Of a DNA stretch of 64,000 nucleotides, positions 26,832 to 36,270 are shown one piece after another (position 1 is the stretch's first letter; every line of letters starts with the position of its first letter). The notes below the pieces were generated by a model, which saw only the letters and a program-made list of their open reading frames with translations, searched no databases and was not told where the DNA came from. A program made the position numbers and the translations under genes. This DNA is from Bordetella parapertussis. GTDB taxonomy: Bacteria > Pseudomonadota > Gammaproteobacteria > Burkholderiales > Burkholderiaceae_B. Location: contig CAMDNZ010000014.1 of the NCBI GenBank assembly GCA_945903445.1, positions 7,235 to 71,234 on the forward strand, read 5' to 3'.

Positions 26832-28058
26832 ATGGACATGTCTAACCTCCCCACCTGTTCGTTTTCCGAACGGGCTCTCCAGATTTCCAGCTCGGCCTTG
26901 CGCGAGATTCTCAAAGTCACCGCACGCCCTGAAATCACGTCGTTCGCAGGCGGCTTGCCTGCGCCGTCCGGGTTTCCCGTCGAAGCCGTCCGCCAAGCCT
27001 ACGACCGGGTGCTGAGCACACAGGCCGACATCGCCTTGCAGTATGGTCCCACCGAAGGCTATCAGCCCTTGCGTGAGTGGGTCGCCGCCGACTTGAGCGC
27101 CAAGGGCGCGCAGGTGAGCGCCGATAACGTACTGATCGTCTCAGGGTCTCAACAAGCCCTGGATCTGATCGGCAAAGTGTTGATCGACAAGAACAGCAAG
27201 GTTCTGGTCGAAACCCCGACCTATATGGGTGCGCTGCAAGCCTTCCGGCTCTATCAGCCCGCATTTACGGAGGTGCCTACCGATGTCGACGGTTTGCTGC
27301 CCGACGCGCTGACGCCGACGCTGACAGAAGGTGCCCGCTTTTTGTATACGCTGCCCAACTTCCAGAACCCCACCGGCAGCACCTTGCAACACGACCGTCG
27401 GGTCGCCTTGCTCGATCGCGCCCTGCGGCTGGGCCTGCCGGTGATCGAAGACGACCCCTACGGCGAATTGCGCTACAGCGGACAGGACCTGCCCAGCTTG
27501 CTCACCTTGGGCGATCCGATCGGTGCCAACGTCATTCGCATGGGTTCGTTCTCGAAGGTGCTGGCACCGGGCTTGCGCCTCGGGTATGTCGTGGCCGACG
27601 TCAGCATCATCAACAAGCTGGTGCAGGCCAAGCAAGCCACCGATCTGCATACCTCCTCGCTCACCCAGATGGCCGTGTACGAGATTGTGAAAGATGGTTT
27701 TTTGGTTGACCACCTGCCTCGCGTTCGAAGCTTGTACCGCGAGCAATGCGGGCACATGCTGGACGCCATGCGCGAACACTTTCCCGCGGATGCGTTCTGG
27801 AACGAGCCCGAGGGCGGCATGTTCATCTGGGTCAAGTTGCCCGCTGGCATGGACAGCACTGCTTTGTTCGAACAAGCCGTCGCGCGCAACGTCGCGTTCG
27901 TGCCGGGTGCGCCGTTCTACGCCAACGCACCTGCCCACGACACCCTGCGCTTGAGTTTTGTCACGGTGCCGGAAGAACGGATTCGTCGGGGCATCGCCAT
28001 CCTGGGCGAGCTTATCGGCGAAATGCGCGATCGACCGAACGGGTCTGTTCACGGCTAG
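26832..28058 (+). CDS. PLP-dependent aminotransferase (class I/II, 2-aminoadipate/LysN-like)
   Basis: A 408-residue fold-type I aminotransferase. ITSFAGGLPAPSGFP near residue 38 is typical of the MocR/LysN-like group without a DNA-binding domain. NFQNPTGSTL gives the Asn contact, VIEDDPYGELRY the Asp and Tyr that hold PLP, and MGSFSKVLAPGLRLGYV the Schiff-base lysine; a late LRLSFV arginine binds the substrate carboxylate. It may use 2-aminoadipate, leucine, aromatic or similar amino acids; the exact substrate is not determinable. The end of the coding sequence runs into a short tandem-repeat block. Confidence 0.87.
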   Translation: MDMSNLPTCSFSERALQISSSALREILKVTARPEITSFAGGLPAPSGFPVEAVRQAYDRVLSTQADIALQYGPTEGYQPLREWVAADLSAKGAQVSADNVLIVSGSQQALDLIGKVLIDKNSKVLVETPTYMGALQAFRLYQPAFTEVPTDVDGLLPDALTPTLTEGARFLYTLPNFQNPTGSTLQHDRRVALLDRALRLGLPVIEDDPYGELRYSGQDLPSLLTLGDPIGANVIRMGSFSKVLAPGLRLGYVVADVSIINKLVQAKQATDLHTSSLTQMAVYEIVKDGFLVDHLPRVRSLYREQCGHMLDAMREHFPADAFWNEPEGGMFIWVKLPAGMDSTALFEQAVARNVAFVPGAPFYANAPAHDTLRLSFVTVPEERIRRGIAILGELIGEMRDRPNGSVHG

Positions 28059-28164
28059 CGATCTCGAATGAACATGCCTGTTCGCGGCGAGTCGATCATG
28101 GATGAACTTGCTTGTTGGCGGCGAGTCGCTCGTGGATGAACCTGCCTGATCGAGCGGGTTCATC
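28036..28164. repeat. About 34-bp imperfect tandem repeats, 3.5 copies
   Basis: Units begin near 28036, 28066, 28101 and 28135, sharing a GAAC-n-CCTGTT-CGGCGAGTCG-type core of 34-35 bp. The first, degenerate copy includes the last codons of the aminotransferase gene. The last copy is closed by GATGAACC...GGTTCATC, an inverted repeat with 8-bp arms and a 14-base loop (28135-28164) that could act as a transcript-end hairpin. Units are contiguous and diverged, without spacers, so this is not a CRISPR array. Confidence 0.7.
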
Positions 28165-28288
28165 GTCCCGCGAACCGGTGGCTGCGGCCATGCCCGCATC
28201 GATGGCGACAGATAGCCGCACACTACTGGGCGGCCACCCCGCCTGGCGAGATACACTGGCGATTACTGTCGTATAGCCCGATCTTGCC

Positions 28289-29209
28289 GTGAACCCGAAC
28301 CCGACCGCTCCCGATTTGAACGACATCGCCGCCGGCGACTGGGTAGACCGCTGGCTGCCTCGCGCCTGGCAGCCCTACGCTCGCCTGTGCCGCCTGGACC
28401 GGCCGATCGGAACGTGGCTGACGCTGCTGCCGTGCCTGGCCGCACTCGTCCAGGCAGCCGATGGCCTGCCTGCTCTGGCCCGGCTGATCATCTTTTCCCT
28501 GGGCGCCTTGCTGATGCGAGGCATCGGCTGCACCGTCAACGACATGTGCGACCGCGATTTCGACCAGCACGTCGAACGTACCCGTTTTCGTCCCCTGACC
28601 AGCGGCCAACTCGACATGCGTCATGCCGTAGTGTTTTTGCTGGCGCAACTGGCGGCGTGCGCGCTGCTGCTGTTTTTGATCAACCCGATGAGCCGTTGGT
28701 TGGCCGTGGCGCTGGTGCCTTTGGTCTTCCTGTATCCACTGTGCAAGCGCTTTACCTACTGGCCGCAAGCCGTTCTGGGCGTGGCGTTCAATTGGGGCAT
28801 GTTGATGGCGTGGTCGGACACGCGCGACATCGTGCCGCTGGCCGCTATTGCCATGTGGCTGGGCGCTGTGTTGTGGCAAATCGGCTATGACACCATCTAC
28901 GCCTATGTAGACATGCGAGACGATGCACGGCTTGGCCTGCACTCCACCGCACTGAAGTTCCGCGACAACGGCAAGATCTGGGTCAGCGGGTTTTATGTTG
29001 CCACGGTGATTCTGTGGACGTGGGGTGGCTGGGCCATGGGCCTGAGCGCCGCTTATTACCTGGGCATGCTGGCCGTAGCGCTGCATCTGGGCTGGCAAGC
29101 GTGGCGCTTCGATCTCCAGAAACCGGATCGTAATTTCGGGCTGTTCCGCGCCAATCTGTGGACGGGCGTGCTCTTGCTTGCCGCAAGCCTGGGCGGTACG
29201 CTGCTGTAA
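28289..29209 (+). CDS. ubiA: 4-hydroxybenzoate polyprenyltransferase
   Basis: A 306-residue UbiA-family prenyltransferase of ubiquinone biosynthesis, attaching the polyprenyl chain to 4-hydroxybenzoate at the inner membrane. The two Asp-rich motifs that bind Mg-diphosphate are visible: NDMCDRDFDQHVERT and YAYVDMRDDARLGLHSTAL. Eight or nine hydrophobic segments fit the fold. The start is GTG at 28289, giving a hydrophilic leader before the first helix. It ends 3 bp before the convergent aminotransferase V gene. The motif context matches UbiA better than other family members such as MenA or COX10. Confidence 0.92.
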   Translation: MNPNPTAPDLNDIAAGDWVDRWLPRAWQPYARLCRLDRPIGTWLTLLPCLAALVQAADGLPALARLIIFSLGALLMRGIGCTVNDMCDRDFDQHVERTRFRPLTSGQLDMRHAVVFLLAQLAACALLLFLINPMSRWLAVALVPLVFLYPLCKRFTYWPQAVLGVAFNWGMLMAWSDTRDIVPLAAIAMWLGAVLWQIGYDTIYAYVDMRDDARLGLHSTALKFRDNGKIWVSGFYVATVILWTWGGWAMGLSAAYYLGMLAVALHLGWQAWRFDLQKPDRNFGLFRANLWTGVLLLAASLGGTLL

Positions 29210-29212
29210 GTG

Positions 29213-30385
29213 TCATAGCGCCCGCACAAAAGCGATCATCCGTGCCACGTCGTCCTCGGTGTTGAAATAATGGGGCGATGCACGTACGAGCGGCGGCAAC
29301 GCGCGACGGCGGGCATCCAACAAGGTGCTCGCCGGTGCCGATACGCTGACTGCAATCGCGGCGGCGCGAGCCGCTCGAGCGATATCGCCCGCATCCCGGT
29401 GCTCGACCGAAAAGCTGACGATCGCACAGAGCGTGCGGCCCAGGTCATGCACTCGAACACCGGGTATCTGCGACAAGCCAGCGCGCAGCAGGCTGGCGAG
29501 ATCCGCGTTGCGCGAGGCAATGGCGGGCAAACCCAGCACCAAGGCATAGTCCACCGCAGCGCCTAGTCCCAGACGGGCACCGCAGGCGGCTTCCCACGAC
29601 TCGAAACGCCGGGCGTCCTCGCGCAAGCGATAGCTTGCGGGCGACTCCCAGGATGCAGCAGAATGATCCAGCGTATGGGGTTCGACACCGGCCATGAAGG
29701 CGCGGCGCATATACAAAAACCCTGTGCCGCGCGGACCTCTTAAGAACTTGCGCCCCGTCGCCGTCAGCATGTCGCATCCGAGCGACTCGACATCGACCGG
29801 CAGCTGCCCCACCGCCTGGCACGCGTCCAGTAAGTAGGGAATGCCATGACCGCGTGCGACGCGCCCCACCTCGGCCGCGGGATTGACCAGGCCGCCGTTG
29901 GTCGGCACCCAAGTCAGGGAGATCAGTTTGACCCGCCGGTCGATCATGGATTGCAAGGCCCGCACGTCGACCTCGCCAGAGATCGGATCGGACGGTACCA
30001 CTTCGATTTGTATGCCGCGGGTTTGTGCGACATGTAGCAAGCCAACATAGTTGGCGGCGTATTCGGCTTCGCAACTGAGCACGACATCGCCTGGCTGCAA
30101 AGCCAGCGAATAAAACGCCATCTTCCATGCCGCTGTCGCACTTTCCATCAAGGCGATTTCATCTGGAGCGGCCCGAATCAAGCGAGCCACGCTGCCATAT
30201 ACCGCATCGAGCGCTTGGGCATGACGGTCGGCAGCGGCATAGCCGCCGATAGCGGCCTCGACATCGAGATAATCGCGTTGCACCTGCAAGACCGGATGCG
30301 GCATCAGCGATGCGCCCGCACTATTTAGAAAAGCTTGATTGGCTGCGGCTGGTGTGTCGGCACGCACTTCGTCGATGTCGATCAT
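29213..30385 (-). CDS. Class V aminotransferase-fold PLP enzyme
   Basis: A 390-residue protein of the cysteine desulfurase/isopenicillin-N-epimerase-like group. FLNSAGASLMP near residue 20 is the substrate-side loop. VLSCEAEYAANYVGL, SLTWVPTNGGLVNP, LLDACQAVGQLPVD (Asp contacting the PLP ring) and TATGRKFLRGPRGTGFLY (Schiff-base lysine) follow in the usual order. The reaction could be desulfuration, epimerisation or transamination; no dedicated sulfur-transfer partner is adjacent. It is divergent from crtZ, with 185 bp between them. Confidence 0.83.
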   Translation of the reverse strand: MIDIDEVRADTPAAANQAFLNSAGASLMPHPVLQVQRDYLDVEAAIGGYAAADRHAQALDAVYGSVARLIRAAPDEIALMESATAAWKMAFYSLALQPGDVVLSCEAEYAANYVGLLHVAQTRGIQIEVVPSDPISGEVDVRALQSMIDRRVKLISLTWVPTNGGLVNPAAEVGRVARGHGIPYLLDACQAVGQLPVDVESLGCDMLTATGRKFLRGPRGTGFLYMRRAFMAGVEPHTLDHSAASWESPASYRLREDARRFESWEAACGARLGLGAAVDYALVLGLPAIASRNADLASLLRAGLSQIPGVRVHDLGRTLCAIVSFSVEHRDAGDIARAARAAAIAVSVSAPASTLLDARRRALPPLVRASPHYFNTEDDVARMIAFVRAL

Positions 30386-30570
30386 TCAGAATCTGCCCAG
30401 GTCTCGATGTGAACTGTAGAGCATACCGTGGACATACGATCCAGCCGTCCAAGCGCTTGGCGCTAGAAAAACCGCTGACCGGCTGTCGATTCGCTCGGGC
30501 ATGGGCTGCGCGTCAGAGATGTTCTATAGTGAGTCGTCGTCACGTCCCCTGGGCCCGATCCACTACAGAC

Positions 30571-31056
30571 ATGCTGCACAACATCCTCATCGTTTTGATC
30601 ACTGTCGTCGCCATGGAGGCTGTCGCCTTCCTGGCGCACAAGTACGTGATGCATAGTTGGGGCTGGGGCTGGCACCGCTCTCATCATGAGCCGCGCCGTG
30701 GTTGGTTTGAAAAAAACGATCTGTATGCTGTGGTTTTTGCAGCACTGGCCATCGTATTGATTGCATTAGGCACGAGCGGCCGCTGGCCCCTGCAATGGAT
30801 CGGCGCGGGCATGAGCGTGTACGGCCTGCTGTATTTCGTCTTTCATGACGGCTTGGTGCATCACCGCTGGCCGTTTAAGTACATACCGCGCGAGGGCTAT
30901 TTGAAGCGGCTTTATCAGGCGCATCGCATGCATCATGCGGTGCAAGGTCGCGAGGGCTGTGTCTCGTTCGGTTTTTTGTACGCACCGCCTATTGGCGAAC
31001 TCAAGCGCCGATTGCAGTCCGATCGTCGCAATGACGGGGTTCGCCATTCGGATTAA
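30571..31056 (+). CDS. crtZ: Beta-carotene 3-hydroxylase
   Basis: A 161-residue membrane di-iron hydroxylase that adds 3-hydroxyl groups to both rings of beta-carotene, giving zeaxanthin. All histidine clusters of the family are present: HKYVMH, HRSHHEPR, HDGLVHHRWP and HRMHHAVQG. Hydrophobic helices separate them, and the C-terminus is basic. The start is ATG 30571 (MLHNILIV), giving the normal family length; the frame is open upstream but non-conserved. crtZ is convergent with crtB, as in Pantoea-type clusters, and the two 3' ends overlap by 56 bp. Confidence 0.95.
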   Translation: MLHNILIVLITVVAMEAVAFLAHKYVMHSWGWGWHRSHHEPRRGWFEKNDLYAVVFAALAIVLIALGTSGRWPLQWIGAGMSVYGLLYFVFHDGLVHHRWPFKYIPREGYLKRLYQAHRMHHAVQGREGCVSFGFLYAPPIGELKRRLQSDRRNDGVRHSD

Positions 31057-32116
31057 GCGGGTCGTAACGGGGCCGAGTCCATAAACCCGGCGCTCTAAGC
31101 GCATCGAACGCGCTGCAATGGCAAGGATGAATGCTTACGTGCGGTGCCGGCCGCCAATGTCCGGGAGAGCCGCGCGATTTCAAGGCAATACCCGCCGCCA
31201 TCGATATCTCCACCAGCTTCTCCAATGACGACGTGCATACTCGCTCACCCCAGGCCCGATCGCCCATGGCTTTGACGCGAATGCCGATTCGCCGGTACAC
31301 GCCACGTGCCGATGCGATCGCCCATGCACAACGACCGGATAAGGCCGGTAGCCCGGCCAGCGCCGAGGCGTAATAAGGCTCGGCCTCGTCCACCAATTGA
31401 GCAGCGAAACGAGTCAGGACTGCGCGTTGCGTCGGATCGGAAAGACTCGTTTGGGTCACGCCCTCACGCGCCAGCCAATCGGCGGGTACGTAGCACCGTC
31501 CGATGGCGGCATCGTCCAGAATATCGCGAGCGATATTGGTTAATTGAAACGCAATGCCCAGGTCGCATGCGCGATCCAATACCCGTTCGTCACGCACGCC
31601 CATGACATGCGCCATCATCAAACCCACGACGCCTGCGACTCGATAGCAATACAATAAGGTATCGTCCATCGAACGGTATACATGTCCGTTCACGTCCATG
31701 CCGAAACCGGCCAGATGATCGAGCGCCAGGTGGATAGGGATATCGTGCCGGGTCGCTACTTCCTGAAACGCCGCAAACGCGGGCTCTGCCGTCGGCTGTC
31801 CGGCATAGGCTTGAGTGGTCTTACTGCGAAGTTCGTTCAAGCGATCCATGGCCGACGCTGAGGACTGCGTAGATCGCTGCGCGATCGATGCCGGCCGGGG
31901 CTGCGTCGACCAGGCCGTTGAAGACGCCAATTCCGGCGTTTGTAAAGCGAAACCCAGCTCCTGATCGTCGATGACGTCGTCGCAATGACGGCACCAGGCG
32001 TACAACATCAATGCGCTGCGGCGAGTCGGCGACGGGAACAAACGCGCTGCCGTCGTGAAGCTGCGCGAGCCCACCGCCATGGTGCGTACGGCATGCTCGA
32101 ACAGGGGATCGTTCAT
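31001..32116 (-). CDS. crtB: Phytoene synthase
   Basis: A 371-residue prenyltransferase condensing two GGPP into phytoene. The Asp-rich motifs are YAWCRHCDDVIDD near residue 40 and FQLTNIARDILDDAAIGRCY near residue 190; YCYRVAGVVGLMMAHVMG lies between them. Typical CrtB proteins end near residue 310. Here about 60 further residues (Pro/His/Cys-rich, ending DDRTAIGA) extend the protein and carry the gene 56 bp into the convergent crtZ. An insert-like Ser/Thr/Gln-rich stretch is also present around residues 65-90. The start overlaps the crtI stop by 4 bp, so translation is coupled. Confidence 0.94.
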   Translation of the reverse strand: MNDPLFEHAVRTMAVGSRSFTTAARLFPSPTRRSALMLYAWCRHCDDVIDDQELGFALQTPELASSTAWSTQPRPASIAQRSTQSSASAMDRLNELRSKTTQAYAGQPTAEPAFAAFQEVATRHDIPIHLALDHLAGFGMDVNGHVYRSMDDTLLYCYRVAGVVGLMMAHVMGVRDERVLDRACDLGIAFQLTNIARDILDDAAIGRCYVPADWLAREGVTQTSLSDPTQRAVLTRFAAQLVDEAEPYYASALAGLPALSGRCAWAIASARGVYRRIGIRVKAMGDRAWGERVCTSSLEKLVEISMAAGIALKSRGSPGHWRPAPHVSIHPCHCSAFDALRAPGLWTRPRYDPLNPNGEPRHCDDRTAIGA

Positions 32117-33603
32117 TGCAACATATCCTCCAGCATGAGACCCGCTGTGGCTTTGGCCGAACCTATCACGCCCGGCACGCCTGCACCGGGATGAGTGCCA
32201 GCGCCCACGAGATACAGGTTATGAAGCACACGATCCCGATTGTGCGGCCTGAACCATGCGCTTTGCGTCAAGATGGGTTCTAGCGAGAACGCCGAGCCGA
32301 CATGAGCGTTAAGCGTATCGCGAAAATCGAATGGCGTGAAATGTCGAGTCGTCACCAGTGCATCTCGCAAGCCGGGCATATAACGCGATTCCAGATACGC
32401 CACGATGCGGTCGCGGTAGCGCGGACCCTCTGCGTGCCAGTCGATGTCGGCGCAGCCCAAATGCGGCACGGGAGCCAACACATAATGACTCCCGCAACCG
32501 GCTGGCGCCAGCGACGGATCGGTCACACAAGGCGCATGCAGGTATAGAGAAAAATCGTCTGCCAGATGATGTGCGTTGAAAATCTCGTCGATCAGTTCGC
32601 GATAGCGAGGGCCGAAGCACACCGTATGGTGTCGAAGATTCGAATATGTACGGTTCACACCGAAATACAGCACGAACAAGGAATTACTGAACCGCTTTCG
32701 AGACAGGCGCTTGGCTTCGGATGTGCCGCGAGATTCGTGCCCCAGCAAGCCGCCATAAGTATGAACGACGTCGGCATTGGACGCGACGGCATCGGCTGGG
32801 AACACGCCACCACCCTTAGTTCTCACGCCTGTCGTGCGGCCGTTCTCGACCTCGATTCGAGCCACTGGCGTGTTCAGTTTCAGCGTGCCGCCGATATCCT
32901 CGAACAGCCGTACCAGCCCCCGGATCAAGGCTCCCGTGCCGCCTCGCGGAAACCACACGCCCCACTCGCGTTCGAGCGCATGAATCAAGGTGTAGATCGA
33001 CGAGGTGGCAAACGGATTGCCCCCCACCAACAGCGAATGAAACGAGAACGCCTGGCGCAGATGCTCGTCCTGCACAAAGCGGGCAACCATCTTGTAGACC
33101 GACTGCCACGCTTGCAAACGTGCCAGTTGCGGCCCCGCACGCAGCATGTCGCGAAACGATAAAAACGGCACTGCACCCAGCTTCACATACCCCTGAGCAA
33201 ACACCGCTTGCGAGTACGCGAGGAACTTGCGATAGCCCGCCACGTCGGCTGGGTTGCGCGCATGGATCTGGCGGTCGAGTTCGTCCTGATCGTTGGCGTA
33301 ATCGAAGCTCGTGCCATCTTCCCAGCACAAGCGATAGAACGGTGTGACAGGCAGCAGATCGACATAATCGCTCATGCGACGACCGGCAAGCTCGAACAAT
33401 GCCTCCAGGCATGATGGATCGGTGATGACGGTCGGCCCGGCATCGAACACGAACCCCTGATCTTCATACACATACGCACGTCCGCCTGGCTTGTCGCGGC
33501 TTTCGAGCAGGGTCGTCTGCACGCCGCCGGCCTGTAAACGGATGGCCAAGGCCAAGCCGCCGAACCCGGCACCGATCACCACGGCGCGTTTGGACGATGT
33601 CAT
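32113..33603 (-). CDS. crtI: Phytoene desaturase (lycopene-forming)
   Basis: A 496-residue FAD enzyme that introduces the double bonds turning phytoene into lycopene. The N-terminal FAD motif is VVIGAGFGGLALAIRLQAGG, followed by LLESRDKPGGRAYVYED. The C-terminal signature LYLVGAGTHPGAGVPGVIGS is the bacterial-type phytoene dehydrogenase motif. The length is normal. It lies between crtY (6 bp upstream) and crtB (4-bp overlap) in a four-gene operon. Lycopene as product is inferred from the presence of crtY directly upstream. Confidence 0.96.
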   Translation of the reverse strand: MTSSKRAVVIGAGFGGLALAIRLQAGGVQTTLLESRDKPGGRAYVYEDQGFVFDAGPTVITDPSCLEALFELAGRRMSDYVDLLPVTPFYRLCWEDGTSFDYANDQDELDRQIHARNPADVAGYRKFLAYSQAVFAQGYVKLGAVPFLSFRDMLRAGPQLARLQAWQSVYKMVARFVQDEHLRQAFSFHSLLVGGNPFATSSIYTLIHALEREWGVWFPRGGTGALIRGLVRLFEDIGGTLKLNTPVARIEVENGRTTGVRTKGGGVFPADAVASNADVVHTYGGLLGHESRGTSEAKRLSRKRFSNSLFVLYFGVNRTYSNLRHHTVCFGPRYRELIDEIFNAHHLADDFSLYLHAPCVTDPSLAPAGCGSHYVLAPVPHLGCADIDWHAEGPRYRDRIVAYLESRYMPGLRDALVTTRHFTPFDFRDTLNAHVGSAFSLEPILTQSAWFRPHNRDRVLHNLYLVGAGTHPGAGVPGVIGSAKATAGLMLEDMLQ

Positions 33604-33609
33604 GTGTGC

Positions 33610-34788
33610 TTATCCATATGAGGTGGGCCGACTTTGCAAGGCCGCTCGAATTGCCGCGCCCACCGGAACTGGCGGCTTACCCAGCAGGACTCGGGCCTGA
33701 TCGTCCCAACGCAAGGTCTGCGCGTAGAAGCGACGAATCAACCCCTCTGGCAAACCATAGAACCGGCGCATCACTCGCCACCGATTGTCCGGCTCGCCCG
33801 CCAGAAACAGCATCCGATTCAACAGTCTGAAAAAGCCTTGCTGACGCCATTCGCGCTCGGCGTGCGATCGAATAGCGGCGTGCAATACGTGAGCCGAGAG
33901 GTCTGGCATCGCGGCGATGACGTCGGCCAGCCTGACGGCATGCGGCAACGAGTACCCCGTCGTGGGATGAAACAGCCCGGCGGACAAACCAGCCCTCGGT
34001 TGATCGGGCTGGTTGTTCCAGAACGCATCGAAATCGCCTGCCAGCGTGATGGGCAAGGCACCTTGCTCTTCTCTCAGCACCGTCGCGATCTGCCAATTTT
34101 GGCTTAACGCGTACTGAGCAATATGCGTACGCATCGACGCTGCGTCAGGCAGACGTGTGGCTTCTACGTAATGCGTGTCTTCGATCAACACGCGGTGTTC
34201 GTCCAGAGGCAGCACATAGACGAACCGATAAGCGCCCGCTTGTTCTACCGTGGCATCCATCACTATCGGACCGCTCAATCCGTGCGGGGATTGCAGCCGA
34301 AGCTCCTGGCCTATAAACGCTTGACGTCCGAGAATCAGGTGAGCGCTGTCTTGAGCACCGCGACCATCGATGACGGCTGCGGCATGCAGCGTTCGGCCGT
34401 CGGCGAGATGAATAGCGGTGGGCGTGACCGACTCGATACGGGCGTTCAGGATAAGGGATCGATCGAGCGCAGCACGTAACACCGCATCGAACCGCTCGGC
34501 GGTGACAGTGGCATAACAACTGTGCATCTGGCGCGTGAGCCCGGGAAAGCGAACCTCATAAGACGACCAACGATGTTCGACCAGGGGCGCGATCCATGCC
34601 CAGGCATCTGCGCCGAGATCGCCGTCATGAAACGACCATGTGTGGTTGCCGCCCAAGGTGCCGCCCTGTTCGACGATACCGATTTTCAATGTCGGGCGGC
34701 ATTGCCTCAAGCGCCAGGCGATCAAGCCGTTGGCCAATCCACCGCCGGCCAATAAGACGTCGTATCTGGCAGGCGCGCTAACAGTCAT
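33610..34788 (-). CDS. crtY: Lycopene beta-cyclase
   Basis: A 392-residue CrtY-type cyclase forming the two beta-rings of beta-carotene from lycopene. The N-terminal dinucleotide motif is DVLLAGGGLANGLIA, then VEQGGTLGGNHTWSFHD, which is characteristic of CrtY. The family core VLPLDEHRVLIEDTHYVE is present mid-protein, and GYSLPHAVRLAD fits the second FAD contact. Its start overlaps the crtX stop by 4 bp. Position between crtX and crtI matches Pantoea-type carotenoid operons. Confidence 0.95.
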   Translation of the reverse strand: MTVSAPARYDVLLAGGGLANGLIAWRLRQCRPTLKIGIVEQGGTLGGNHTWSFHDGDLGADAWAWIAPLVEHRWSSYEVRFPGLTRQMHSCYATVTAERFDAVLRAALDRSLILNARIESVTPTAIHLADGRTLHAAAVIDGRGAQDSAHLILGRQAFIGQELRLQSPHGLSGPIVMDATVEQAGAYRFVYVLPLDEHRVLIEDTHYVEATRLPDAASMRTHIAQYALSQNWQIATVLREEQGALPITLAGDFDAFWNNQPDQPRAGLSAGLFHPTTGYSLPHAVRLADVIAAMPDLSAHVLHAAIRSHAEREWRQQGFFRLLNRMLFLAGEPDNRWRVMRRFYGLPEGLIRRFYAQTLRWDDQARVLLGKPPVPVGAAIRAALQSRPTSYG

Positions 34789-36110
34789 GCAACGCTCTCT
34801 AAAGTTTGCGCTGAAAAAGGACGGACACGCGAGAACTCAGATACGCTCGGCGCAGCACCGGTTACTGCGGCTTCGATGATGTCGGCGGCACGCTTGCAGC
34901 CTCCCGCACGCGTCAACGCGCCTGCCAGAGCATCGAGTCGAGCGGCCATCCCAGGATTATTCAGCAGCATCGCCAGCTTTGCGGCAATACCTTTTGCATT
35001 GGCGATCTGCGGCTGCACGACAACGCCGATCTCGGCATGGCGAACGCGCGCTGCGACACCAGGCTGATCGAATGCAATAGGCATGACCAGCATGGGCGTT
35101 CGGGTCGCGATGGCGTCCATCACCGTATTCAATCCGCCATGCGTAATCACGGCATCCGCACGTTCCAGTACGGCGCGTTGCGGTGCAAAGTCGGTCACCC
35201 ACCGGGCACCTGCGGCGCGCACGGTAGCGGCTTGCTCGTCGCTCAGGCGGCCGCAATGCGCAACCAGTGCCTGAACACCCGCCAGGCGACATCCCCGCGC
35301 GATCCGACACAGCAGGCGCAGGCGTCCACCTTGCAGCGTACCTAAAGAGACGAAGACAAATGGACGCGCCGGATCGATATCGTCGGGTAGCGCCTCGGAC
35401 GTGCCATCGCCACTGGCGCGCAAGGGTCCGACATGATGCAAACCCGTAAAGGGCGTGCGGGTCGTGAATTCGAATTCAGGCAGACTCTGGCTGATTTGAG
35501 CGGCAGGCGACAGCCAATCATCTAGACGACCAGATGGCACCAGTCCCAAGCGACAGGCATGTTCGCGCAACACCCGGGCGTGTGGATGCATGAACCAGTC
35601 GTAGACGTTGGCACTATGGCGGTACATCGAGCGAGCACGCGGCGTAGCAGCATAACCGAAAGGCATGACCGACAGCGGGATGTCGTCGGCTCGGTTGATC
35701 GGTAACGCACAGGCAATCGATACATAAGGCATCTTTAGCGCTTGCGCCACTAAGCCACCAGCCCCCTCCATCTGATCGCATAACAGTGCGTCTATGCCGC
35801 TCGCCGTTAACGCAGATGGCAACTCGCGGCACAGCATGTCGGAAGCTGCCGCCATATCGGCGATTATTTTGCGTATGCCTAACAGACCGGGCTGCGCAGC
35901 GCGGCGAATCACCGCGGCCAGCGATCCGGCGGGGTGGCTGACCGCGCCCAGCTCATGGAAATCGATAGGCTTTTCGCTGATCCATTTCTGCGCATCGACC
36001 TGCTGAAAAAAGGTGACCCGATGGCCACGTGCCATCAGCCCGTTTGCCAGGGCTTCAAGCGCATTGAAGTGGCTATAGAAGGCAGGCGCGATCACGCCGA
36101 AGTGCTTCAT
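34785..36110 (-). CDS. crtX: Zeaxanthin glucosyltransferase
   Basis: A 441-residue family-1 glycosyltransferase that attaches glucose from UDP-glucose to the 3-hydroxyls of zeaxanthin. MKHFGVIAPAFYSHFNAL is the CrtX N-terminus. FVFVSLGTLQGGR starts the nucleotide-binding domain, and ITHGGLNTVMDAI with MPIAFDQPGVAARV is the UDP-sugar signature. It is the first gene of the crtX-Y-I-B operon and diverges from crtE. With crtZ present the expected end product is zeaxanthin mono- or diglucoside, a polar membrane carotenoid. Confidence 0.94.
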   Translation of the reverse strand: MKHFGVIAPAFYSHFNALEALANGLMARGHRVTFFQQVDAQKWISEKPIDFHELGAVSHPAGSLAAVIRRAAQPGLLGIRKIIADMAAASDMLCRELPSALTASGIDALLCDQMEGAGGLVAQALKMPYVSIACALPINRADDIPLSVMPFGYAATPRARSMYRHSANVYDWFMHPHARVLREHACRLGLVPSGRLDDWLSPAAQISQSLPEFEFTTRTPFTGLHHVGPLRASGDGTSEALPDDIDPARPFVFVSLGTLQGGRLRLLCRIARGCRLAGVQALVAHCGRLSDEQAATVRAAGARWVTDFAPQRAVLERADAVITHGGLNTVMDAIATRTPMLVMPIAFDQPGVAARVRHAEIGVVVQPQIANAKGIAAKLAMLLNNPGMAARLDALAGALTRAGGCKRAADIIEAAVTGAAPSVSEFSRVRPFSAQTLESVA

Positions 36111-36170
36111 GGTTCGACCGCCCCAAAACGGGCGGGAAACTTCCGCAAGATGATGAAAGTGTCTGACATA

Positions 36171-36186
36171 CGTCGGGGCTCCGACG
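36171..36186. promoter_or_regulatory. Palindrome in the crtX-crtE divergent promoter region
   Basis: CGTCGG-GGCT-CCGACG is a perfect 6-bp inverted repeat that extends to 8 of 9 paired bases (ATACGTCGG against CCGACGCAT). It lies 60 bp upstream of crtX and 150 bp upstream of crtE. It could be an operator shared by the divergent crt transcripts. No regulator is adjacent, so the binding protein is unknown. Confidence 0.4.
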
Positions 36187-36270
36187 CATACATTACCCTC
36201 GATTGATTGTTTCCGGCGCTTTCGGACTGTACGTGGATTCGAACATTTGTGCGGATGTGAAACAAACGGA

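Noticed and set aside
28066..28164. Short repeats resembling a CRISPR array
   Set aside because: Units are contiguous and diverged, without unique spacers, and no cas gene is present.
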